From Urophycis tenuis (Eukaryota > Chordata > Actinopteri > Gadiformes > Phycidae): a stretch of 64,000 nucleotides of DNA. The notes beneath the pieces were generated by a model, which searched no databases, was not told where the DNA came from, and worked only from the letters and a program-made list of their open reading frames with translations. Where the stretch lies: NCBI GenBank assembly GCA_036785325.1, contig JAXIVH010000001.1:19250649-19314648 (forward strand), written 5' to 3'. Within the stretch, counting starts at the first letter, position 1, and the number at the start of each line of letters is the position of its first letter. A program made the position numbers and the translations under genes. This document shows, in pieces, positions 1-16,400 of this stretch.

Positions 1-599
1 TTAAGAGAGTAAGGAAGTAAAGAAAAGAAATACACAATGGATGTTCAATACATTGTTTCGTTACAATTATTATATTGTTAAATGAGACAACCCTCATCTT
101 CTTCGGGAAAATACATTTTGTGTAGTTTCTATGAAGTAAATGCAGTCATGATTGGATTGAAGGTTCATCATTCGATGTAAATCATTTTGCAAGTGTCCTT
201 TCATGCAAATCAAGTCAAACGAAACGCTGAAAACCACATCCTGTATGATTTCAAATGTGCACTTCTAGTTGCCCAGAATGCAGAGGAAGGAGCAATGAAA
301 CTAAAGTTCATGTTATTTGTCAGTGTTTCCGCTGATTTTTCAGTACCTTAAGACTAAATATTTGACGTATACAGACTTCTCCTTGATCAGATTGAAAGAA
401 ATAGCAGACAATAGATCGTATCTATTTCCCCTTTCCATTTTGAAAAGAATACTCATGAGAAGAATAATTTCATTAAAATATTCATAGGTTATTTATTTAC
501 TTTGTTTGTTCGAACCCATTTAAGTATAACATTATAAGTAACTTGTGACCCATTCATTTTGTCTTTGCTAAAAGATAGCATCTTTCCTCCTCTCCCCAG
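1..599. other. No gene seen; probably rasal3 intron
   Basis: AT-rich sequence with no convincing coding exon. It ends in a polypyrimidine tract and AG at 598-599, which is the acceptor of the first recognised rasal3 exon, so it is most likely intronic. Upstream rasal3 exons, including the start codon, must lie left of the window. Confidence 0.6.
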
Positions 600-6062
<5,463 letters not shown>

Positions 6063-6400
6063 ATGTCAAGTTGTTGTTCCATTGTGGGTGTGGCTAAATA
6101 TGACGCCATAATATTTCCTCTCATAAGATAAGATGCATTTGCAAGTTGCTATCCCACATGAGACATTTGGGAAAGCTTAAAGCTTTGCCTGAAAATGAAG
6201 CCCTAGAATGAATGACCTTGACTATTATATTATCAGCGTCATGTCATGTCGTTGACAGTTTTGTACATGGATGGAAGGCATCCATTTGATTCTGTATTGA
6301 AAGTAAATAATGTGTGCCGTCCCAAATTCTAACACACTAGTTAGTTGGTAACAAATAAACAAATAAAAGAGTGTCAAGCATATTGATGTTGTAGTGTGAA

Positions 6401-6409
<9 letters not shown>

Positions 6410-6493
<84 letters not shown>
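6410..6493. repeat. (AG)n microsatellite
   Basis: About 84 bp of uninterrupted AG dinucleotide directly downstream of the likely rasal3 polyadenylation signals. Confidence 0.97.
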
Positions 6494-6494
<1 letters not shown>

Positions 6495-6795
6495 GCCTCT
6501 TACAGTTGCGTAGAAATCGAGAGAGCTTCTCCATAAAGGGATAGGTCACAGAACCAGATTCCTGCTGGCGAAGTGCAAATGCGATATGGCATAAGCTGAT
6601 GTGTCATATCTGTCATTCTGTCATAACGCTGTGAAGAGAACGCGTTGTATTGAAGTGATTGTTTTGCCACACCTGTCAGTCGAATGTACAGGTAGGTCTT
6701 ACAAATTGTATGCCCTATTTCATTTTAAAAGTGTAGCCTTTAATTAGTGAACCATCGTTTCTGCTCGAATTCGAACACAATTCGATCAAAATTAA

Positions 6796-6796
<1 letters not shown>

Positions 6797-6850
<54 letters not shown>
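6797..6850. repeat. (AAT)n microsatellite
   Basis: About 54 bp of AAT trinucleotide repeat in the rasal3-trim25 intergenic region. Confidence 0.95.
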
Positions 6851-7118
6851 TACACCTGTTCTCTGTAATTACGGTCTTGATAATAAAAGTACTATGTTGA
6901 AGTTTATATAGACTTTAAAATAACAAACTAATGACGTTGGGTTCACTGCCTCTTTTAAATTCAAGCGCATGCAAGCGTTTATTTTTATTTCACTTCACCC
7001 AACAACAACGCTTTTTTAAACCAGGTGCGGCAAAGTATATAACAGTAGATAACAAGTTATGGTCACAATATAATTTTCCATGTACATATCTCGTGATGTG
7101 TTCGTTAGGTATCGTTTT

Positions 7119-7352
7119 CATGACGTCCAAAGTTTCGTTTCTCCATCGGCACACCTCACAATCAACACGGCCGAAAGGGCGCTTATCGGAACGACTGCTT
7201 CGAACCCACTTCAACACAAAGCCATAGGAGCACACAGCCACAGCGCTCGGAGTAAATTATCTTTCTTTTCATGTAGTCTGATTTAATATCCATGTTGTGT
7301 GGTTAGATTTAAAAATTTGAAAGACCCATAGGGCTATCTTCCATATAACAAG
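7119..7352 (+). pseudogene. Collapsed trim25 remnant (promoter/start plus exon 2)
   Basis: 7119-7170 resembles the trim25 promoter and start: AAGTTTCGTTTCT, then a start region in which ATG has become ACG followed by GCCGAA. About 110 bp later, 7268-7352 matches the trim25 exon 2 acceptor and coding strand (GTAGTCTGATTTAA, then a degraded coiled-coil segment and an ATAACAAG end), with frame-disrupting changes. The RING/B-box body of exon 1 is missing. It is non-coding and sits just upstream of intact copy 1, as 25240-25420 does for copy 2. Confidence 0.72.
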
Positions 7353-7451
7353 CAGAACGGCATCCAGTTTGCATAGTCAATGTTTTCCAAGTCTACATGG
7401 TTCCTGGTTGGTTCGTTCTGTTGGTGAGTACGTGTTGACTTCACCACCGTC

Positions 7452-7476
7452 CTAAGTTTCGTTTCTTTTTCGACAG
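7452..7476 (+). promoter_or_regulatory. ISRE-like/IRF element upstream of trim25 copy 1
   Basis: AAGTTTCGTTTCTTTTTC (reverse strand GAAAAAGAAACGAAACTT) contains the GAAANNGAAA core bound by IRFs and ISGF3, 20-40 bp before the start codon. TRIM25 is interferon- and oestrogen-inducible in mammals. The tract ends in CAG, so it could instead be the polypyrimidine tract of a 5' UTR intron; the sequence alone does not decide. Confidence 0.5.
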
Positions 7477-7491
7477 ACCACTGCATTCGAC

Positions 7492-10400
7492 ATGGCCGAA
7501 TCAGAAGCAAGCAAATTGCAACGTCTAAAAGATTTGGAGGACGATCTTACCTGTAGCATTTGTCTCTGCCCATTCCAATGCCCGGTGACGATTCCATGCG
7601 GACACAACTTCTGTCAAGACTGTCTCACCGCCACCTGGACAGAGAGTTACAACTGCCCTCAGTGTCGGGCCCACTTCCCCACAAAACCAGAGCTGAAGAA
7701 AAACACAGTGCTCAGCGCCGTCGTGGAAACCTTTACAAAGCAGTCCAGTAAGACAGATGAGGATGATTTTCAAAAGACGGAGGAAGTCGCGAAAACGTCT
7801 ATCGTGCTGTGCGATACGTGTATGGCAGCGGAGGCGGTCAAGACGTGTCTCACCTGCATGGCATCCTTCTGTCTCGAGCATGTTCGACCCCACCACGAGA
7901 ACCCAAATTACCGCGCGCACGAGCTGAGAGAGCCGCTCGCTGACATGAGCGAGCGCATCTGCCGCGACCACCACAAGCTGATGGAGTTCTTCTGTGTCAA
8001 ACACAGCCGTAGTATCTGTAGTGTCTGCCTGCAGCAGGTTCACAAAGGATGCTCCTTCTCGACTCCTGACGAACAAAAGGCATTGAAAGAGGTGCGTTTC
8101 TTCTTCAATCTTTTTCGTCTATTGTTTCTGTGTATCGGTGTGTCACTAATTTTTCTTTTCTTGTTTCTGTAGTCTGATTTAAAATCCAAGTCGGCGTTGC
8201 TGGATTCAAAGATTGAAAAGACACAGACGGCCATCTCCCAGATAGCGGTGGCACATAACAAGTTAAAGGTAATCGTATTTTATATCAAATTACTTTACTG
8301 TGCGCGTGCAAGTTCAAAGTGCATCATACGTTGAGCTATCATCAATCATAAGCTAAAAAGGGGAATAAACAATTCCTTGATATTTGCTAATTGCACATGA
8401 GAAGAGTACAATAGGGGTTATGCGGAACGCCCAGCGCTCGAACCGGAACACTGGTCTAAACAGGTCTAATCATTTCCGCTTTTCACTTCGTACACAGTGG
8501 TTGACTGCAGCGGTAGGTGAAATCCTCTGAGGTAACTTCTCAGTGTCGCTTATTATAATAAAATTCTTATTTCTGATCAAACTTAAGTGTATTTGTTTTA
8601 ATGAAAATGTCACAAATGTTAAAATATCAGAAACGGCTATATCTGAATAGCAGTTTTTGTTGTGTGGCTAGCGGCTCTGTGTCGGGGAAATTTAACGCTC
8701 GCTGTTTCACTAATTTCCAAAGGATGAGTCAGTCAGGGCAATATGGGTCCGAAACATTAGGTGTGATATCTTCGTTATAAGGAGACACACCACCCTCTGC
8801 CGTCGACATTTTATGCCAGAAGATATTGAATTGAATGGGGTATTGAATGGAGCCGACGCCGTTTGAAACTCGGGGTGATTCCGGTGTTGTTCGCCTGGAA
8901 CAACTTCAGCCTGCCGGGTCGCTCGGCCAAGCGTGTGGCAGAGGACATAGCGGCAAGAGGAGGATGAGGAGCTGATCGATGACAGCGCGTCTTTGAGGTG
9001 TAACGACTATGATAGACAAATGGATGATCTAAGGTGCCTATCGTAAGGCAAATCATTGTACCTATTGTAAATACATTATTACATGAAGCATTATTGAAAC
9101 ATGTTTGCAGAAAATGTTTTTTATACTGTCAAATAAATGTTGTGCTCAGAACATAACGTCTATTAAAAGTCAGGTACTATATAACTATTGACAAAAAAAT
9201 AACTGAAAAATAATTCTTAATACTTTTGTGACCTCTGGGTCAACTACTATGTGTTGGACTAGCATCTTTTCTTGAGCACTAATGGCAAAGTCACACCATC
9301 CCATTCCTGTCAGCAAAAGTTGCCCCTGCACCTGCCAGAAGTACAGGTGACTTTATTTTAACAGCAGTGTTCCTTCCTTCATGTTTAGATACTTGCAGTC
9401 AACGTAGCTGCTAATGTTGGGGCACTTGATCTCAACTGGGCCAAAAGGTGGCTGTGCAAAAGGGTCAAATACTAGGCCATCTGGTGAGGTACCAAGCCTT
9501 GGGGCATCAGGGTGAACAATTAGGCCACAGGGCATGTAGGTTACATTCCTTATTTTGCAGTATTCTTGTGCTGCCGTAAACTCCATATCTGCACCTATTT
9601 GAGTAAAAGACATTTCTAAATTTGAGTAGAATTATGGCAGCTGATGCCACTCTGAATTTCCAGCCTGCTCTCTGGTTGCCACCTCAATCTAAATGTGACA
9701 TTCAAACTTTTCAGGTGGAAGTGTTGTTCGTCGGTTAGCTCATGTGCACAGTCTGTCGGGGCATGCCGGTAGTCATCTAAAGGAAGTTGTGGAAGAGGTG
9801 GAGCATCCATATTGATCTGTTTTACCCTAGTTAGGTAGTATGGGCTGCTGGTTAGAAAGTAAACTTCCCTTTTGGGCTACACCAGTGTTTTCTCATCACT
9901 GGTGGACATTGTTGCTATGAGGGGCCTTCAGTCTTTATAAGGGTCCTCAATACATAGCAGTCCAATATTGAACAGGTTCCCATTCACACCCTTGTAGAGT
10001 GTATTTCTATAAAACAAAGTGGTACAGTTCATATCCTACTGTGACAAGGTTACAATTATAAAAGTAAATAACTATTATGGTGTATGCACAGTGATTTATG
10101 CTGATTTTAGAGCGCCATCCTGTGGCAGAATTTTTGTGTCCTTTTAACCCCTGCCTCAGGGAGCCCTGAGGTATGTGCCTACCAAGTTTTGTGTTCATCG
10201 CACTTGCCAATATGGAGGTATAAACTTCTTGATTTTAAAGAGCGCCCTCTTGTGGCAATGACTCGAAATTTGGTAGCTAGCATGGAGGACATATTCCGAG
10301 GTAGGGACCAAAATTTGGTGTCGAAAGAATATAGCATTGTAGAGATATGGTCCATTTCCTGTTTTTACAGAAAATTGACAAATCTTAAAAGTTTTGTAAC

Positions 10401-13400
10401 GCGCTGACTATAGAGAATTTCAACATACTTTATATGGCGTTTTTGCATATTTCAGTCGGGACATGCTACATGTCAAGTTTCGTGCATATCGGAGAAAGCC
10501 TGGTGGATTGAGGCTGTAAAAGCTGTTTTTTAGTTTTTGCGATTTTGCGCGAAAACAAAGGCAGACGGACATACAACTCGTTGACACAGCGAGGTGCAGC
10601 ATGATTGCCCGCATCCGCCCATATAACGTTTTTGAATGTGCGCCAAATTTTGTGGAAGTTATAGGCGTTACAGACATTGCTCATGAACAGCGCCACCTAG
10701 AGGCTTTCCTAGTGTGCGACATGAACGTGATGCCTAGAATATACAATTTTTCACCAGGCCTGACAACTTTGCCAAAAAAAATTGAGTTTTCATATATGTT
10801 CAGATAGTGCAAATCAACCTCAAAGATCCCTGAAATAATAATAATAATAATATAGAAGAAAAATAAACGGACCAATTTCAAAAGGGACCTCGTCCTGTTT
10901 CACAGGCTCGGTCCCTAAATATGTTGTATGTATGGTCTGCTGGCTTCAGTAACTGCAATGTGTGGAAAAAGAGATAGAAATTCATTTACAAAACTAAAGT
11001 CTATAAAGTCAGTATAGTGTCATAGTCCTCATTTGAGAGGAGAATGACCTGAAGATAGGAACCATTTGCCAGTGTTTTTTCATTCTTCTGCATGGACCTG
11101 TGACTAGCTGCTCTGACACTGACAGTACCTGTCAACTTGTCTTTGTTTGAAACTGGTGGACAAGAAGATACAGCAATTGTTCATTCATTTATTTATCACA
11201 TTTGTCATTATACAAACAAAATAATGCTGAAACACCTGCCAGAACGGCAGTCGACATTAGACCTACAGTCGACACATAGGACCAGCATTAACACACAGGA
11301 CATCGTAGTAATTATACTATTGGTACCAAAACCCCATCGCTAAAACGCAGTCTTCATTTGATTGATTTAATCGTCTGTGACAAAAAAAGGCTAAACTACT
11401 GATAGCATACAAGTCCAAACTAACGACTGATAGTTACCTAACGCTATATCGGGTGCCATTAGCAAAAGCTACATACTACATACCTTCATAATTATGAATA
11501 AATGAGGAAGCGTAAAACTTAAATCCCTTGTCAAACACAGTACTCAGGGCTCTGGAGGTCTGTTTGGCAATAGTGTGTACATCGGAAATTGTTATTAGGG
11601 GTAGCTCCTGTAAACACCGGCTGTAGAAGTTATTTTACTTCGCTAGGTGAGTCAGCCACGGAGAGAGCAGCGGACTGCCGGAAGTAGTTAGACCTGTTTT
11701 GAGAACCCAGAAGAATGTTGCGCATAACCCCTATTGCATGTTGTCTGTTTGCTTATACTGTCCTATCCAGTGGCGTAGCTATCGCTAAGCAGCTACTCCA
11801 GTCACTTACGGCCCCGGCCAATCAGGTGGCCTGTCAATCTTTGGAGCGCTCCACCCTCAACAATCATTTCACCTTCCTGCCCATGCCCTTCATCCAGCGC
11901 TAAATCATAAATCACGCCGCATCGCTACTTGGCATCCTTTTGAGGGACGATACTAAGTAAAATGTGAATTGGGCCTTATATGAACTCCTCAGAATCTCAC
12001 ACACTTCTACTCCATGGTGTCCCTGGAAGCAGGTTAGGATGATAGGATGGTATCAGACCAAAATATAAACCGAATATTTTTTTTATATTTTAAGGGCATA
12101 GCATCTCATCGTAATTCATTTAGACTACACCAGACTTTCACGATAGGCCAATAACTTAATTTCATGAAAATACAATACCATTCAATGAAAACATATGACA
12201 ATGTATAATTGTTCCCCAGCCCTGTCTAACATTGTCATGCATGCTATGGGCTACTGCTAGGACTCTGTGACCAGCAGGAAGAAGATGCTGGGGGCAGAGT
12301 ACCAGCAGATCCGGGAGATGCTGGACCGCGATGAGCGTGAAGCTATGAACACAGTGGACCGCCAGCTGCAGAGTGGAGAGACCAAGTGCAATAACGCCAC
12401 CAAGAGGTTCCGCCAGAATATCCAGCACATGGACAGTGCCCAACGCACCATCAATGATCTTCTCAGTCAGTCAGACACCCTGGACTTTCTTCAGGTGAGA
12501 TGACAAATATTCAGCACCTCTATTAGTTAGAATATGAAGGCGGGAAATACATTGATGGAGTCAGGGTTACTGAAATAGTCATGTTTTATTCTCTTCTTTA
12601 GTTATTGTTTTTCTTGTACTTTTCACTTCAATGTGACACCTAATTGTCTACTAAAAACCTACAAATTAAAGGGGTTTGTTGGGTTTCAATGGTCTGAACA
12701 CTGCCATTTCAGTATTTAAGGGGCATTTAGCAGACGCTTTTGTCCAAAGCGACTTACAATCAGCACATTTGTGGGGTTCGACATGTGGACAGTTGGAGGA
12801 CCGAACTGCTGACCCTACGGTTAGTGAACGACCCGCTCTGTCCACCCGCCCTATCCACTGAGTTACTACCGCCCACAAATGTACACTGGTGATAGTGACT
12901 TTGACAGGATTTGAACAGATAACCTTGCAACCTGGAGTTAGATGCACAACACATGTGCCACAGGGTATTGGATGCTAGTGCACCACTGGGGCTTTTAACA
13001 AAATATCAAGGTATGTCAGTTTGTCATCACCAAACAGTAGCTCTGTTTTCAAATGCAACAGTCAACCAACACACCAATGTGGAGGAGTATGCTGCATCTG
13101 TGATGGACTACATTCAGTGGTGCATGGAGGGAGTTACAGTCACAAAGACAATCATCACCCGAGCAAATCAGAAACCTTGGATGACTAAGGACGTGCTTGC
13201 GAGAATGAGGAAGCGCAATGCTGCGTTCAAAAATGGTGATGAGACGGCACTCAGATCAGCGAGGGCCAACCTGAACCGTGCCATCAGGGAAGCAAAGCGA
13301 GCCCATAGTCAGAAGATCCAAGGCTTCTTCCAGGACCCCAGCAACACCAGATGACTGGCAGGGCATCCAGACTGTCTCTGACTACAAAGTCACACCCACA

Positions 13401-16400
13401 CCCTGCCAGGATGACATCAGCTTCCTAAACGAGCTAAATAACTTCTTCGGAAGGTTTGAAGCACTGAACAACAACCCTGCAAGGAAAGCCACCCCCCATT
13501 CTGATAATAATAATAATAATAATAATGCATTTTATTTGGGAGCGCCTTTCAAGACACACAAGGACACTTTACAAATTAAGAACAGGCAAATAATAAAAAC
13601 ATTAAAAGTGCAAGTAAAAACAACAATAAAACTAAAGAGAGAACGCTGTCCTGAAAAGATGGGTTTTTAGTGAGGATTTGAACTGTGGGAGGGAGACGAT
13701 GTTTCGGATGTCAGTTGGGAGTGCGTTCCAGAGTTTGGGGGCAGAGCGGCTGAAAGCTCTGCTCCCCATGGTGGTGAGCCGGGCAGAGGGGACGGTGAGG
13801 TGGATGGAAGAGGAGGATCTGAGGGAGCGGATGGAGGTGGCAATGTGAAGGAGGTCAGACAGGTAGGGAGGGGCGAGGTTGTGGATGGCCTTAAAGGTAT
13901 GAAGGAGAATTTTGTAATTGATGCGGAAGTTGACCGGAAGCCAGTGGAGTTGCTGAAGGATGGGAGTGATGAACAGACACTCCGGCTCGAAACCACTGAT
14001 GTGCGGAGAGCACTGAGGAAGATCAACGCACGGAAAGCTGCAGGCCCTGACAATATTCCAGGACGGCTGATCAAGGAATGTGCAGACCAGCTGGCCCACG
14101 TGCTCACAGACATCTTCAACATCTCACTGAACCAGGCCGTCGTCCCCCCATGCTTCAAGTCAGCCACAATAATACAATAATTCCAGTGCCCAAGACATCT
14201 GCCATCACATGCCTTAATGACTTTCACCCCGTTGCACTCACTTCCACCATCATGAAGTGCTTCGAGAGGATTGTCAAGGACCACATCATCTCCTTACTCC
14301 CCCCATCATTCAACCCGGCCCAGTTTGCATACCGGCCCAACCGCTCCACTGAGGATTCAATTCAGATTCAAGATTCAAGTATCTTTATTGTCAAATGTGC
14401 CACATGGCAGGCCTCTCTCTCAGACCTCTCAGACCTGCGGTGCAAAATAAACAATGGACAGACAAACGGACACCGTACAGACAAAAACACAGAAACACAG
14501 AAAAGTACGAAAAAGTGAGGTAGTGCGTTGGAAAATGGAAAATTGAATAGTGCAAAATATATTTAAAACAGTCAAAGGACAATTTTAAAGTGTCAGTCAG
14601 GATGAGAGTTTGTGAGTGGTGAAAGAAGCCTGGTGAAAGAAGCTGTCCTTGAGCCTGCTGGTTCTGGCCCGCAGACTCCGCAGTCTCCTCCCCGACGGCA
14701 GAAAACTGAAGATACTGTGGGATGGGTGGGTGGGGTCACCAGCAATCCTGATGGCTTTGCCGGTGAGGCGGGTGTTGTAAATGTCCAAAATGGGGGGGAG
14801 AGAGACACCGATGATCCTCTCAGCTGCTCTCACTATGCGCTGCAGTGTCTTGCGGCAGGACACGGTGCAGGCACCGTACCACACAGTGATGCAGCTGGTC
14901 AGGAGGCTCTCGATGGTGCCTCTGTAGAAGGTGTGCATAATGGTGGATGAGGCCCCAGCTCTTTTTAGTTTGCGGAGGAAGTACAGGCGTTGGTTGGCTT
15001 TTTTGGCCAGTGATGCGGTGTTATGGTTCCATGACAGGTCTTCGGAGATGTGCACACCCAGGAACTTGGTGCTGCTCCCCCTCTCCACTGTAGCATCGTT
15101 GATGATCAGTGGAGCATGCTGTGTGTGCATTCTCCTGAAGTCCACAACAATCTCCTTCGTCTTCTCCACATTCAGACGGAGATTGTTGTCCTTGCACCAC
15201 GTAGCCAGCCTGTTCACCTCACTCCTGTAGATTGTCTCATCGCCGTTGTTGATGAGACCCACCACAGTCGTGTCATCCGCAAACTTGATGAAGATGTTGG
15301 AGCTGGATGTTGGTGTGCAGTCGTGGGTCAGCAGGGTGAATAGGAGGGGGCTCAGCACACATCCTTGGGGGGCCCCCGTGTTCAGTGTGATGGTGCTGGA
15401 GGTGCTGCTGCCGACCCGAACAGTCTGTGGTCTTCCCGTCAGGAAGTCCAACAGCCAGTTGCACAGGGAGGTGTTGAGTCCTAGCTGGTCCAGTTTGTGA
15501 ATGAGCTGCTGGGGGATGATTGTGTTGAATGCTGAGCTGAAGTCGATGAACAGGATGCCATCTCCTCTGCTCTCCATCTGAGCCTGGAGCACCTGGAGGA
15601 GAAGAACACCCACGTACGGATGCTGTTCCTGGATTTCAGCTCAGCATTCAATACGATCATCCCCCAGGACTTTGTATGCAAATTGGAGTCCCTGGGACTC
15701 AATACCCCCGTGTGTAACTGGTTGCTGGACTTTCTTACCGACAGAACCCAATCTGTCCGCGTGGGGAACAACACCTCCAGTATCATCTCCCTGAACACCG
15801 GCTCCCCCCAGGGCTGCGTTCTGAGCCCCCTGCTTTTCACCCTGATGACCCACGACTGTCGTCCAAGGTACAACAGCAACCACATCCTAAAGTACGCGGA
15901 CGACACAACCGTTGTGGGCCTCATTCAGGACAATAACGAACTGGCTTACAGGAAGGAGGTGCGACACTTGGTGGACTGGTGCAAGGTGAACAACCTGGTC
16001 CTGAACGTTGATAAAACAAAGGAGATCATCGTGGACTTCAGGAGATCCAGACCCAGCCACATGCCCCTCCTCATCAACGGCACAGCTGTGGAAGTTGTGA
16101 GAAGCACCAAGTTCCTGGGGTTGCACATCTCTGACAACCTCAGCTGGTCACTCCACACCTCCTCCCTGGCGAAGAAGGCACAGCAGCGCCTGCACTTCCT
16201 GCGGCGACTGAGGAGAGCCTCCCTCCCCCCTCCCATCCTCACCACCTTCTACAGAGGGACCATCGAGAGCCTGCTGACCAGCTGCATCTCCGTCTGGTCT
16301 GGGAGCTGCAGAGCCTCTGACTGGAAGCCTTTGCAGAGAGTGGTGAGGACAGCGGAGAAGATCATCGGGACCCCTTTCCCCCCCATTCAAGACATAGAAG

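Larger units (their letters stand above)
6063..7118. other. Intergenic: rasal3 3' UTR and two microsatellites
   Basis: Follows the rasal3 stop. AATAAA-type signals occur around 6353-6366 and are plausible polyadenylation signals for rasal3. A pure (AG)n run at 6410-6493 and an (AAT)n run at about 6797-6850 follow. No coding exon is evident. Confidence 0.75.
8409..11736. mobile_element. DNA transposon with inverted ends and a YqaJ gene, in trim25 intron 2
   Basis: The ends are inverted: CAATAGGGGTTATGCG at 8409 and its complement CGCATAACCCCTATTG ending at 11736. Similarity continues inward for about 70 bp (AACAGGTCTAA then TTCCG on both sides). The 3.3-kb interior holds a YqaJ nuclease segment on the minus strand (9220-9830) and a second, unrelated repeat (10080-10918). 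Eukaryotic DNA transposons with an accessory YqaJ-like protein are known (ISL2EU type, from memory). No transposase was recognised, and no clear target duplication could be set. Confidence 0.65.

Noticed and set aside
12857..12960. Possible tRNA gene (A- and B-box-like text)
   Set aside because: No cloverleaf can be built and it is joined to the conserved SINE tail; it is a SINE head.
13667..14284. 205-aa minus-strand frame
   Set aside because: Crosses the junction between the nested antisense LINE fragment and the plus-strand LINE, so it is a chimera of antisense sequences.
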